Shown piece by piece: positions 16,232 to 23,261 of a stretch of DNA of 33,007 bases. A program made the position numbers and the translations under genes. Source of the stretch: Candidatus Bathyarchaeota archaeon (GTDB taxonomy: Archaea; Thermoproteota; Bathyarchaeia; Bathyarchaeales; Bathycorpusculaceae); the NCBI GenBank assembly GCA_012515445.1, contig JAAYYI010000077.1:1-33007 (forward strand), in the 5' to 3' direction. A model generated the notes under the pieces. That model did no database searches. It saw only the letters and a program-made list of their open reading frames with translations, and was not told the DNA's origin. Numbering within the stretch: position 1 is the first letter of the stretch; every line of letters starts with the position of its first letter.

Positions 16232-16286
16232 TTAGGATGGCGCTTGTAGGAAACGCGTCAACCAGTTTGCAGTTCGAACATCCTAA
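16232..16286. repeat. 8-bp inverted repeat with tRNA-like inner features
   Basis: TTAGGATG (16232-16239) pairs with CATCCTAA (16279-16286). Between them are a GCG...CGC arm with GG in its loop and the palindrome GTTCGAAC, which recall the D and T arms of a tRNA, but an anticodon arm is missing. It lies between the divergent hisA-related gene and mtnP. It may be an operator or hairpin. Confidence 0.3.
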
Positions 16287-16339
16287 TATTACGTCCTTTT
16301 TTGGAGAGATTAGTGCCTGTTACCGTGTTGCTGCGCTAT

Positions 16340-16349
16340 TTTTATAAGC
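16340..16349 (+). promoter_or_regulatory. TATA box of mtnP-apt
   Basis: TTTTATAAGC is centred about 28 bases before the ATG at 16373, which would place transcription start at or within a few bases of the codon: a leaderless mRNA. This also decides the start, since the longer frame from 16301 would begin upstream of the promoter. Confidence 0.6.
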
Positions 16350-16372
16350 CAAACGCTCGCCTTCTAATAACC

Positions 16373-17164
16373 ATGCAAGTCGAATTTGGAGTTATCGGCG
16401 GAACAGGTCTATACGACCCTAAACTTCTCAAGAATGTACAAGAAATCACAGTGGAAACGCCTTACGGTAAACCCTCAGATGCACTCACCATCGGTGAACT
16501 CAGCGGACGTACCGTAGCGTTTCTACCCAGACACGGAAAACTACATACCATACGCCCAAGCGACATAAACGTCAGAGCTAACATCTGGGCTTTCAAACGC
16601 ATAGGCGTTAAACGCATAATCGCCACCTCAACTGTTGGTTCACTGGTAGAGGCGTATGCGCCCGGCGACGTGGTATTCGCGGATCAATTCATTGACCGTA
16701 CCACCAAGCGCGAACAATCCTTTTATGGCTTAGCCGAAGGACGGGTATGCCATATTTCACCTGCGGAGCCAATGTGTCCTGAGTTGCACAAAACTGCAAT
16801 CCAAGCTGCGAAGGCACTTAAAATCAAGCATCACGAGACAGGTACATACGTATGTATTGAGGGCCCACGCTTCTCAACCAAAGCCGAGTCACGTATGTAC
16901 CAGAAGTGGGGTGCAGACATCGTCGGCATGACAATGGTGCCTGAAGTTGTCTTGGCACGTGAAGCGGAAATCTGCTACACTAACATCTCGACAGTAACAG
17001 ATTATGACTGCTGGAAAGACCATAACGTCTGCGTCGATGACATCGTGTCAATCATGAAGACTGGCATCGAGAATGTCAAGAAAATCGTCGCTGAGACAAT
17101 CGCGAAAACACCCGTCCAGCAGAGTTGCAAGTGTAACTGTGCATTAACCGGAGCATTCGCCTAA
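16373..17164 (+). CDS. mtnP: S-methyl-5'-thioadenosine phosphorylase
   Basis: Splits methylthioadenosine with phosphate into adenine and methylthioribose-1-phosphate. 263 residues, normal for the family. Recognised blocks are FGVIGGTGLYD at the N-terminus (phosphate loop), FLPRHGKLHTIRPSDINVRA (phosphate and ribose binding), CIEGPRFSTKAESRMY, and VTDYDCWKDHN, whose two aspartates bind the adenine base as in human MTAP. This favours adenosine over inosine-type substrate. The C-terminus adds a cysteine cluster, SCKCNC, not needed by the family and possibly metal-binding. It forms an operon with apt, 18 bases downstream, so adenine released here goes directly to AMP. Confidence 0.95.
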   Translation: MQVEFGVIGGTGLYDPKLLKNVQEITVETPYGKPSDALTIGELSGRTVAFLPRHGKLHTIRPSDINVRANIWAFKRIGVKRIIATSTVGSLVEAYAPGDVVFADQFIDRTTKREQSFYGLAEGRVCHISPAEPMCPELHKTAIQAAKALKIKHHETGTYVCIEGPRFSTKAESRMYQKWGADIVGMTMVPEVVLAREAEICYTNISTVTDYDCWKDHNVCVDDIVSIMKTGIENVKKIVAETIAKTPVQQSCKCNCALTGAFA

Positions 17165-17182
17165 ACAGAGAGGTAATTTGTA

Positions 17183-17773
17183 ATGAACAAGACTGATAAA
17201 AGCGTTAAGAACCTAAAAGTCGACAAAAAAGTCAACTCAGAAAAGATTAACCTGAAACAGAACATCCGAAGAATCCCCGAATTCAAAGGCGTAGTCTTCT
17301 GGGATATAACAACACTCCTAAAAGACCCAGCATGCTTCAAAGAAACCATCAAGCAACTAGCCGATCACTATCGTGGCAAAAAAATTGATGTGATCGTCTC
17401 TAACGAAGCACGTGGATTCATCATCGGCGCACCATTAGCTTTGGAGTTAGGCGTGGGGTTTGTGCCAATCCGCAAAAAAGGCAAACTACCCTACAAGTGT
17501 CTAGACTACACATACAAAACCGAGTATAGCACCGATAGTATCCAAATTCATGAGGATGCCATAACAAAAGGCCAAAACGTTCTGATCATCGACGATTTGC
17601 TTGCAACAGGTGGAACCGTGAAAGCAAATATCGAGATGGTTGAGAAACTAGGTGGAAAAGTCGCTGGCTTGGGTTTCTTGATAGAATTGGAATATCTGTC
17701 TGGGAGAAAAGCACTCGGCGACAAATGCGAAGTATTCTCTTTAGTAAACTATAAGACGCCTGCTGACGTCTAA
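17183..17773 (+). CDS. apt: Adenine phosphoribosyltransferase
   Basis: Converts adenine and PRPP to AMP. 196 residues; the PRPP-binding motif VLIIDDLLATGGTV spans residues 133-146, and the family blocks IRRIPEFKGVVFWDITTLLK, VSNEARGFIIGAPLALELG and FVPIRKKGKLP precede it. A lysine-rich extension of about 22 residues lies before the conserved N-terminus, probably disordered. It starts at ATG with GAGGT eight bases upstream, 18 bases after mtnP, so the two are co-transcribed and complete adenine salvage from methylthioadenosine. Confidence 0.95.
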   Translation: MNKTDKSVKNLKVDKKVNSEKINLKQNIRRIPEFKGVVFWDITTLLKDPACFKETIKQLADHYRGKKIDVIVSNEARGFIIGAPLALELGVGFVPIRKKGKLPYKCLDYTYKTEYSTDSIQIHEDAITKGQNVLIIDDLLATGGTVKANIEMVEKLGGKVAGLGFLIELEYLSGRKALGDKCEVFSLVNYKTPADV

Positions 17774-17782
17774 ACCTCAAAA

Positions 17783-17797
17783 TTTCTTTTTTGTTTT
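17783..17797 (+). terminator. T-rich terminator after apt
   Basis: TTTCTTTTTTGTTTT begins nine bases after the apt stop codon, a typical archaeal terminator. Confidence 0.5.
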
Positions 17798-17930
17798 AGG
17801 CTTGGCCTAGAAAGCGTGATTCAAGCCTCCATTCCTCCACTTCCTCCCAGACGGCGATAAAAATAATTTCGAATGGCGCACCATTGCCATCGTCACGCTT
17901 TCCGCAGATGCTAAAAGCGGTTTTCGCCAA
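17796..17930 (-). CDS. Possible 44-residue protein within the foldable element
   Basis: An open frame from TTG 17930 to TAA 17796 reads MAKTAFSICGKRDDGNGAPF, then EIIFIAVWEEVEEWRLESRF, then LGQA. The composition is protein-like, but no family is recognised and no ribosome-binding site is clear. It coincides almost exactly with the paired region of the element, so protein and RNA readings compete. Confidence 0.35.
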   Translation of the reverse strand: MAKTAFSICGKRDDGNGAPFEIIFIAVWEEVEEWRLESRFLGQA

Positions 17931-17950
17931 GCCCCAGCTTTATGAAGCTG
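17799..17950. ncRNA. Candidate structured RNA with a CCTCC-rich loop
   Basis: Nested inverted repeats: GGCTTGGC (17799-17806) with GCCAAGCC (17926-17933), and inside it GAAAGCGTGA (17810-17819) with TCACGCTTTC (17893-17902). A CGC...GCG side hairpin lies between the two right arms (17903-17919), a small hairpin AATGG-CGCA-CCATT sits in the loop (17872-17885), and CAGCTT-TATG-AAGCTG (17935-17950) follows directly. On the forward strand the loop carries three CCTCC/CTCC blocks, complementary to Shine-Dalgarno sequences; on the reverse strand the same loop is GGAGG-rich. A reverse TATA-like ATATAAC at 17974-17980 would start a transcript near 17950, at the edge of the element. The strand is undecided, and the competing reading is the 44-residue frame. 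Confidence 0.45.
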
Positions 17951-18054
17951 CATAAAATACTACTCTTTACGTTGTTATATCGATTTGTTGTTGTAGCGAG
18001 CTAGCAACTTAGGTTTAATACAGATTCTGGCGGATAGTTAATCTAATAAGGAGT

Positions 18055-18369
18055 TTGATTTTTTTGGAAAGTATACTCATTAATCATGAAGCATTACCGG
18101 AAATCAGCGCAGTCGTAGAAGAGGCTTCATTGGTTAGGCAGAAGAGAAGCGCTTTTGTTTTTATTAACACTCAATGCGATGAATGCAAAGATGCCTACGA
18201 GGATTTACAGAAGATTGATTCGGTTGAAGAGGTGTATCTTTCGCATGGTGCCTATGATATTATCGCTAAAGTAAGTGGAGAGTCGTTTGAGTCTCTACGG
18301 GAAGAGGTTTTGAAGCAGATTAGAAACATTAGCAGCATCAAATCAACTTTAACGCTGACTATAGTTTAA
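18055..18369 (+). CDS. Stand-alone Lrp/AsnC ligand-binding (RAM) domain protein
   Basis: A 104-residue protein whose residues 32-104 form the AsnC/Lrp effector-binding domain (AFVFINTQCDECKDAYEDLQ, VEEVYLSHGAYDIIAKV, SIKSTLTLTIV). The DNA-binding helix-turn-helix of full regulators is absent. Such short proteins bind amino acids and may form mixed oligomers with full-length Lrp proteins. AAGGAG lies before two candidate TTG starts, at 18055 and 18064; the second has the better spacing. A terminator follows. Confidence 0.85.
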   Translation: MIFLESILINHEALPEISAVVEEASLVRQKRSAFVFINTQCDECKDAYEDLQKIDSVEEVYLSHGAYDIIAKVSGESFESLREEVLKQIRNISSIKSTLTLTIV

Positions 18370-18374
18370 ACAGC

Positions 18375-18384
18375 CTTTTTTTTT
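18375..18384 (+). terminator. T-run terminator after the RAM-domain gene
   Basis: An almost unbroken run of T starts six bases after the stop codon and is flanked by GTTTAAA and AAAC. Confidence 0.45.
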
Positions 18385-18402
18385 AAACTCGGAAAAAAAT
18401 GG

Positions 18403-18570
18403 TTATGCGGGAATAGCCATTTCCCCATCTAGCCCGGCAATCGGTGGCGTAACATCTGGGATATACTCTCGTTGCATTCTAAGGCATTCATGGATATGTT
18501 TCCAGAGCATGTAGCGGGTACGCCAAGGTGGATGATTACAGAATGGGCATGAATAGATTGGTTGAGCCAA
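18403..18570 (-). CDS. Small CCHC-type zinc-finger protein
   Basis: A 55-residue protein, MAQPIYSCPFCNHPPWRTRY then MLWKHIHECLRMQREYIPDV and a proline-rich tail. C8 and C11 with H25 and C29 give C-x2-C-x13-H-x3-C, a single zinc finger; H27 is a possible alternative ligand. The TTG at 18570 is preferred because AAGGTGA lies about six bases upstream; the GTG inside that site would be an alternative three codons earlier. The role is unknown but could be nucleic-acid or protein binding. It fills most of the gap between the RAM-domain gene and the next forward gene. Confidence 0.65.
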   Translation of the reverse strand: MAQPIYSCPFCNHPPWRTRYMLWKHIHECLRMQREYIPDVTPPIAGLDGEMAIPA

Positions 18571-18675
18571 ATTTTTCACCTTAAATTAAACGCGACTCGA
18601 CAGCTTATATCAATATGTGGCTACACCGTAACTACTACATAGTCATTAAACAACCCGAATACCTTCTATTCTGAC

Positions 18676-18957
18676 GTGAAGTTTATGCCACGATATCTTG
18701 TCAATTCAGCCATTTTAGAATCTGGGCAGAACCCTAAAACATGCGCCGAGGGCGCCGCTAAAATGCTATCCCACGGAAAAATTAAGGACATAGAAGCTAA
18801 AGCCTGCTACTGCTGCACAGGCGAAAACCGAGTTGCATTCCTTATCGATGGACCCAGCCAAGACGCTGTGCTCGAAATCGTTCAGGAGCAACTAGACATT
18901 CCCGTCGCGTCAATAATGGAGGCAGAAGAAGTCATGCAACCCCAAGAAGCGTCTTAG
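18676..18957 (+). CDS. Hypothetical protein with a CYCC motif
   Basis: A 93-residue soluble protein starting at GTG (ATG three codons later is possible). The pattern of strand, helix (CAEGAAKMLSHGKIKDIEA), strand, strand (NRVAFLIDG) and helix (SQDAVLEIVQEQL) suggests a ferredoxin-like alpha/beta fold such as dimeric alpha-beta barrel proteins. The motif KACYCCTGEN is notable for a possible metal or redox site. No family is recognised. Its last 26 bases overlap the macro-domain gene on the other strand. Confidence 0.6.
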   Translation: MKFMPRYLVNSAILESGQNPKTCAEGAAKMLSHGKIKDIEAKACYCCTGENRVAFLIDGPSQDAVLEIVQEQLDIPVASIMEAEEVMQPQEAS

Positions 18958-19489
18958 CAGATTTAGTGTAGATTCCCAAGTCGCGCTCAGAGAAGAGCAC
19001 CATCGTTACTTTCTCGATTTTACCTTCCTTCTCCAAGTAATCTTTAATCGCTGTTATCGCAACTCTGCTTGCTTCTTCAGTTGGGTAACGGTAAGTGCCC
19101 GTGCTGATCGATGGAAACGCAACTGACTTTAGCCCTTGAGCAGCGGCGAGTTTAAGCGTGTTCCAATATGACCGCCTGAGCAGTTTCGCCTCGTCATGTA
19201 ACCCGCCATGCCAAACGGGTCCAACCGTGTGAATAACTTTTTTTGCTTTAAGGTTGCCTGCTGTTGTTGCAACTGCATTTCCCGTTGGCAAACCATCCGG
19301 CCACTCTTTCTCTCGTAGGCGCTTGCATTCTTCTAGAATTTTCGGTCCTCCCTTGTTATGGATGGCTGCATCTACTCCGCCTCCGCCCATGAGTGTTCCG
19401 TTTGCGGCGTTGACGATGGCGTCTGCTTCTACGTCTGTGATATCTGAGTGGATTAGTTCGAGTTTGGCGTTTGCTATTTTAAATTCCAT
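18932..19489 (-). CDS. Macro-domain protein, ADP-ribose (O-acetyl-ADP-ribose) hydrolase-like
   Basis: A 185-residue single macro domain of the MacroD/YmdB type. Ligand-binding blocks are all present: IVNAANGTLMGGGGVDAAIH, the GLPTGNAVAT loop, KKVIHTVGPVW and FPSISTGTYRYP. Enzymes of this group remove ADP-ribose from proteins or nucleic acids or hydrolyse O-acetyl-ADP-ribose. It starts at ATG. It lies downstream of nnr-tsr3-lysE on the same strand, 33 bases after lysE, so it may belong to that transcript. Confidence 0.92.
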   Translation of the reverse strand: MEFKIANAKLELIHSDITDVEADAIVNAANGTLMGGGGVDAAIHNKGGPKILEECKRLREKEWPDGLPTGNAVATTAGNLKAKKVIHTVGPVWHGGLHDEAKLLRRSYWNTLKLAAAQGLKSVAFPSISTGTYRYPTEEASRVAITAIKDYLEKEGKIEKVTMVLFSERDLGIYTKSAKTLLGVA

Positions 19490-19522
19490 ACTTTACCTGT
19501 ATTACATGGGTGCTATTATCTG

Positions 19523-20173
19523 CTATGCCATCAGCGCATAGAGTGCCGACCCCATGAAGTACAAGCCGAATCCTACGAATACCGCAACGCAGAACAATGT
19601 TATGCCGTATCTCACCCTGTTGTTCCAGAAGCGCTGAGATTTGAAGATCACGAAAGCGGCAACGGTGTACCATGCGAAGTCGGTGAACCAGTGCACTCCA
19701 GTAAAGATTGCGAAGCCGATGAATCCGAAGATTTGAGCGTTAATTATCAAAGTCGTGCCTATGGTTAGCCACCATAAGATGAATCCAGCGTTTATTGCGG
19801 TTGTGTAGGCTCCAGCCATAATGGTGGCTCGCATTGGGCTCGTCATGGCTGTTTCGCGTTTGTTTCTGCCCCGAAACATCTGTATGCCCATGAAAACCAT
19901 CATTGCGCCGCCGACTAAGCCCACAGCCACTTGCACGGTGCTTGGAATCTTGTACATGCTCAAAACGAAGTAAATCAGAAACATTAAAGGGAACTCGACG
20001 ATACCATGGCCAAGCGCAATTAAGAGACCCGAGTACTTGTTTTTTTCCGCTCTTTTTAGCGTAACGGCAAATAGTGGTCCAGGCATTAGAACTCCTGATA
20101 GCGAAATCAGAAGAACGGAAGCAAGGAACATTGGAAATTCAGTGATAAACGCCAAGTCTTGATTTAACCCCAC
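19523..20173 (-). CDS. LysE-family exporter
   Basis: A 216-residue protein with six membrane helices of the LysE/RhtB translocator family, which exports amino acids or other small metabolites. The family signature is near the N-terminus: LLISLSGVLMPGPLFAVTL, followed by GHGIVEFPLMFLIYF and GGAMMVFMGIQMF. The substrate is unknown. The GTG start overlaps the last ten bases of tsr3, implying coupled translation. Confidence 0.85.
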   Translation of the reverse strand: MGLNQDLAFITEFPMFLASVLLISLSGVLMPGPLFAVTLKRAEKNKYSGLLIALGHGIVEFPLMFLIYFVLSMYKIPSTVQVAVGLVGGAMMVFMGIQMFRGRNKRETAMTSPMRATIMAGAYTTAINAGFILWWLTIGTTLIINAQIFGFIGFAIFTGVHWFTDFAWYTVAAFVIFKSQRFWNNRVRYGITLFCVAVFVGFGLYFMGSALYALMA

Positions 20174-20754
20174 TCGATACCTTTGGATGGCTCACGCTTT
20201 TCAGGCTTAAGCAGCCTTTTTTGCATCTCCACGACTTCGGTGCTGTCCTTAGCGGTCACGTAGTTATCCAGCAACATCTGATTTAACTCGAAGAACGTGT
20301 GGCCCCACGGAAAAATCTCAAGCATCGAATGTGCTTCCTCTTTGAAGCCTGTAATGTAGAGAGTTGCAGCGATGGCTTCGGCGGTTGAGAGTTTTGTTAG
20401 TTTGCCATAATTCACGGGATTACCAGCGATTAAAATGGGTAGGGTGCGGCTTGTTCCCCTTACATGTTCACCCATGACTTTCTGAGCGTGTTCCCAACTG
20501 CAGTCCAACGCGACAACGCCGAATTGCTCAACCCGTTCATGGTCAGCCGGTGACAAGGCGATCTCGCTAAATGGATTTAGGACTATGGCTCTTTTTGGTA
20601 AGAACTTGATTTTAGTGACGATACGTGCAAAACCTCGTCGGCCAAGACGAAGAGCAGTGTTCTTTTTCGGGTCATCCTGAGCAGCATGGTAAATTGTGAT
20701 CCTGACGTGAAAAGCCTGCTGTGGTTGGCTTTCAGGTTCGTTTTCAATGTCCAG
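20164..20754 (-). CDS. tsr3: Tsr3, 16S rRNA aminocarboxypropyltransferase, with a non-standard start
   Basis: Transfers the 3-amino-3-carboxypropyl group of SAM to a pseudouridine of small-subunit rRNA. The whole family sequence is present: RITIYHAAQDDPKKNTALRL at the N-terminus, then RAIVLNPFSEIALSPAD, VVALDCSWEHAQ, RTLPILIAGNPVNYGKLTKL, STAEAIAATLYITGF and PWGHTFFELNQMLL. The conserved N-terminus lies upstream of any ATG, GTG or TTG in frame; the first such codon, inside ALSPAD, would remove about 65 residues. The frame is open back to a TGA just before CTG 20754. AGGTGA lies six bases before that CTG, making it the likely start; ATT at 20748 is the alternative. It overlaps nnr by 11 bases. 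Confidence 0.85.
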   Translation of the reverse strand: MDIENEPESQPQQAFHVRITIYHAAQDDPKKNTALRLGRRGFARIVTKIKFLPKRAIVLNPFSEIALSPADHERVEQFGVVALDCSWEHAQKVMGEHVRGTSRTLPILIAGNPVNYGKLTKLSTAEAIAATLYITGFKEEAHSMLEIFPWGHTFFELNQMLLDNYVTAKDSTEVVEMQKRLLKPEKREPSKGIEWG

Positions 20755-22276
20755 GCTTTTTCACCTTTAGATGATCTATCGGCGACTCAAGCATCTTGGG
20801 AATCCAGTCGATGATGTCTGTTGCAACCATATGGTAGCCGATTTCTGAGGCTACAGCGTCGCCTGCAGCGCCATTCACAAATGCTCCGGCAACTGCGGCT
20901 TCAAACGGGTCAGCATACAACGCCAGCAGCCCAGCGACGATTCCGCATAGCACATCGCCTGTACCGCCAACAGTCATTCCCGGGTTACCCGTGAAATTCA
21001 GCTTGGCTCTTTTAGGGTCACAGACGATGTCGACTTTGCCCTTTACTAGTATGGTGGCGTTTAGTTTCTTGGCTGTTGCTTGAACTGCTGCAACTCGCTC
21101 GTCTTGGTTTTCAGGCAATGCCTTGCCCGTAAGGATCGCGTATTCGCCTGAGTGAGGCGTAAGCACCAACGGAACCTTCAAGGCTCGTTTGAATTTTGCG
21201 AAAGCCTTCAAGCCGTCAGCATCCAACACCAATGCTTTACCTGCGGCTTCAACTTCATCGATGCAGGCTTTAACGAACTCTTGGGTTTCAGGTGCTAAAC
21301 CCAGTCCTGGGCCCATCGCGACTACGTCGACGTTTTCGATGAATGGCTTGAGCGTTTCGAGGTTGGCGGGATTTAGGTTGTCGCCCTCAAGCTTTACGGT
21401 TATCAGGTCAGGCGAGATGGAGGTGATTTCGTAAGCGTTTTTCGCTGGAGTAGCTAAGTAGACGAGGTCAACGCCAGTACGCATTGCCGCGAGGGATACC
21501 AGCGTGGGTGCGCCTGAGTAGATGTTGCTTCCGCCGATTATCAGCAAGCGTCCATAGTCGCCTTTGTGGCCAGTTGGGCTACGCGGCTTAACGACTAACG
21601 AGACATCGCCGGGGCCTGCGAAGCGCTCCATCTCTTGGGGCAATCCAATGTCGCCGACAACTACGTCGCCCGTGTGTCTCTTGGCTTTTGCCAAGCCCAA
21701 TTTTAATCTATGGAAAGTCACGGTTAAATCAGCCTTGACTGCTGTGCCCAGAACTTCGCCGGTATCTGAGTCAATTCCCGTTGGAACATCAACGGCGATC
21801 TTGAATCCTTTGGTTGCGTTTATAGCGTCCACGACTTGGCTTATGGGCGCACGAAGTTTACCTTTTGTTCCTGTGCCCAGCAGGGCGTCGATGACTACAT
21901 CGGCTTGGATTGCGGGTACAGCTGCACTATCCAGTACTTCAACCACTGGAACCATGCCTTGGAGTGACCGTAAAACATCATAGTTCTTAAGTGCCGCTGG
22001 GTGGCTAATGTCTCGGGCTTTTCCCACCAAAAACACCTCAACTTCAAAACCCGCCGATAGCAGATGCCGGGCAGCTACAAAGCCGTCCCCGCCGTTACCG
22101 CCAAGCCCACACACGATCGCTACGCTCTTGCCCTTCGGGAACCGAGCGATGACTTCCTGTACAACGTTTCGCCCGGCCAACTCCATAAGCTGTAGCAGGT
22201 CGAGACCGAAGTATTCTGCATTGACTTCGAGTGCACGCATTTCTCGGCTGGAAATAGGGGTGTTTTGGGTTTTCAT
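20744..22276 (-). CDS. nnr: Bifunctional NAD(P)H-hydrate epimerase/dehydratase
   Basis: Repairs damaged NAD(P)H hydrates. A 510-residue fusion of two domains. The N-terminal YjeF_N epimerase spans about residues 1-215, with LMELAGRNV, CGLGGNGGDGFVAARHL and ALLGTGTKG. The C-terminal ADP/ATP-dependent dehydratase (ribokinase-like) spans about 225-500, with GRLLIIGGSNIYSGAPTLVS, AMGPGLG, LVLTPHSGEYA and GNPGMTVGGTGDVLCGIVAG, whose GTGD holds the catalytic aspartate. It starts at ATG and heads the run nnr-tsr3-lysE. A copy of the dispersed repeat lies about 55 bases upstream in the same orientation. Confidence 0.97.
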   Translation of the reverse strand: MKTQNTPISSREMRALEVNAEYFGLDLLQLMELAGRNVVQEVIARFPKGKSVAIVCGLGGNGGDGFVAARHLLSAGFEVEVFLVGKARDISHPAALKNYDVLRSLQGMVPVVEVLDSAAVPAIQADVVIDALLGTGTKGKLRAPISQVVDAINATKGFKIAVDVPTGIDSDTGEVLGTAVKADLTVTFHRLKLGLAKAKRHTGDVVVGDIGLPQEMERFAGPGDVSLVVKPRSPTGHKGDYGRLLIIGGSNIYSGAPTLVSLAAMRTGVDLVYLATPAKNAYEITSISPDLITVKLEGDNLNPANLETLKPFIENVDVVAMGPGLGLAPETQEFVKACIDEVEAAGKALVLDADGLKAFAKFKRALKVPLVLTPHSGEYAILTGKALPENQDERVAAVQATAKKLNATILVKGKVDIVCDPKRAKLNFTGNPGMTVGGTGDVLCGIVAGLLALYADPFEAAVAGAFVNGAAGDAVASEIGYHMVATDIIDWIPKMLESPIDHLKVKKPGH

Positions 22277-22328
22277 GGTGACGCCTTATTACCAATTGTT
22301 TAGATTTAAAGATAAGGCTATCCATGGG

Positions 22329-22359
22329 CCGTATACAAAAGCATCCCCCAAACACACTT
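22329..22359 (-). repeat. Dispersed repeat, copy 1
   Basis: Reverse-strand core GATGCTTTTGTATACGG preceded by GTGTGTTTGGGG. It lies 53-83 bases before the nnr start and points toward it. Confidence 0.7.
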
Positions 22360-22423
22360 TTTGCCGCGTAAAATTTCCCAGACCCTGAACCAGCGGAAAT
22401 CTTTGCCAAAAACAGGTTATTTC

Positions 22424-22454
22424 TTCGAAATTTTTCGAACTGTATATAATCATG
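22424..22454 (-). repeat. Upstream box of repeat copy 1 (TATA plus TTCGA repeats)
   Basis: On the reverse strand: CATGATTATATACAG, then TTCGAAAAATTTCGAAG. Nearly the same box precedes copy 7 at 32697-32726, so these two copies share a larger element (126 and 97 bases). Confidence 0.5.
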
Positions 22455-22853
22455 CAAGGGCAAGAATGTGTCCCTGGGGTTGACTGAGTCGCCAGAGGAC
22501 TGTTGGTTAATTAGTTATACTTTAAAGTTCAAATAATAGTGCCCTCTAAGTTGATCTATTTTTTTAATCCTGCTTCAAAGGCAAAAAACCGTTCCAATTT
22601 GTCACGTGTCATACGTCAATTCACTGCCAAAACAATTGACCAAGGTACAAAAATAATGTCAAAACGACAATCGATTACGATTTTACTCTCTAAAAACACA
22701 ATTTGGCCCTAGCAGCATCGGTTAAAAAATTTTAGCGTTGTTACAAAAACGGTGCTCGGATCCAAAATTGGCGGGTGGTGCCTGTATGAGTGACTTGTGG
22801 AGTGGCAGTCGAAAGTGTTGCTGGTGTGTTTTTGGCAAAGTTTCTTGTGGTGG

Positions 22854-22872
22854 TTTCGAAGTAGCTTCGAAA
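22854..22872. repeat. 8-bp hairpin TTTCGAAG-TAG-CTTCGAAA
   Basis: A perfect inverted repeat with a three-base loop in a gene-less stretch. Its TTCGAA core is shared with the boxes at 22424-22454 and near 32303. Confidence 0.4.
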
Positions 22873-23150
22873 AATATTCGCAGAGAACACAATTAACAGA
22901 TATGTGTTAAAATTATGCGATATGATGACTGATTAAACGCTTTATTGTCGCAATTTTTCCATGAGGTATGCCTGTTAAGGCTTTTCGACTGCCGAAAGTG
23001 GTGTCTAGAATATCGAAGTATGGCGGGTTTTGCTGGGCTTGGCATTTTTCTTTGAAATTGAGGGAAAGGTTATTTTTGCGTCTGCACGTAGTTTGCCGTG
23101 GGTGCTGCCTGTGGCCTGTGATGATCAGAGTATGCGTTTTCTGCAGTGGC

Positions 23151-23181
23151 GACTTTGTTTTGGTGATGCTTTTGTATACGG
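23151..23181 (+). repeat. Dispersed repeat, copy 2
   Basis: GACTTTGTTTTGGT followed by the exact core GATGCTTTTGTATACGG. It lies about 80 bases before the Mrr-like gene, in the same orientation. Confidence 0.7.
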
Positions 23182-23261
23182 GGCTCGCAGCCTTTGTTAT
23201 CATCTTGGGGCAGATATGTCCAAATTTGATATTAATGTGTTTACTATGAGATGTGTTAGTT

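Larger units (their letters stand above)
22277..23261. other. Repeat-bearing stretch without a supported gene
   Basis: About 980 bases between nnr and the Mrr-like gene. It holds two dispersed repeats in opposite orientation, an upstream box with TTCGAA repeats and a TATA-like run, and the 8-bp hairpin at 22854-22872. The string TGTTTTTGGCAAAG occurs twice, in opposite orientations (near 22828-22841 forward and 22402-22415 reverse). Reading frames here lack convincing composition or starts. Confidence 0.5.

Noticed and set aside
22913-22935. ATGATGA followed by CTGA, as in C/D box RNAs
   Set aside because: The two boxes are adjacent with no guide sequence and no C'/D' pair, so it is not a credible C/D RNA.
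22968-23249. Forward frame rich in Cys, Leu and Val that contains repeat copy 2
   Set aside because: The repeat is read in different frames at its other copies, and the composition is not that of a real protein.
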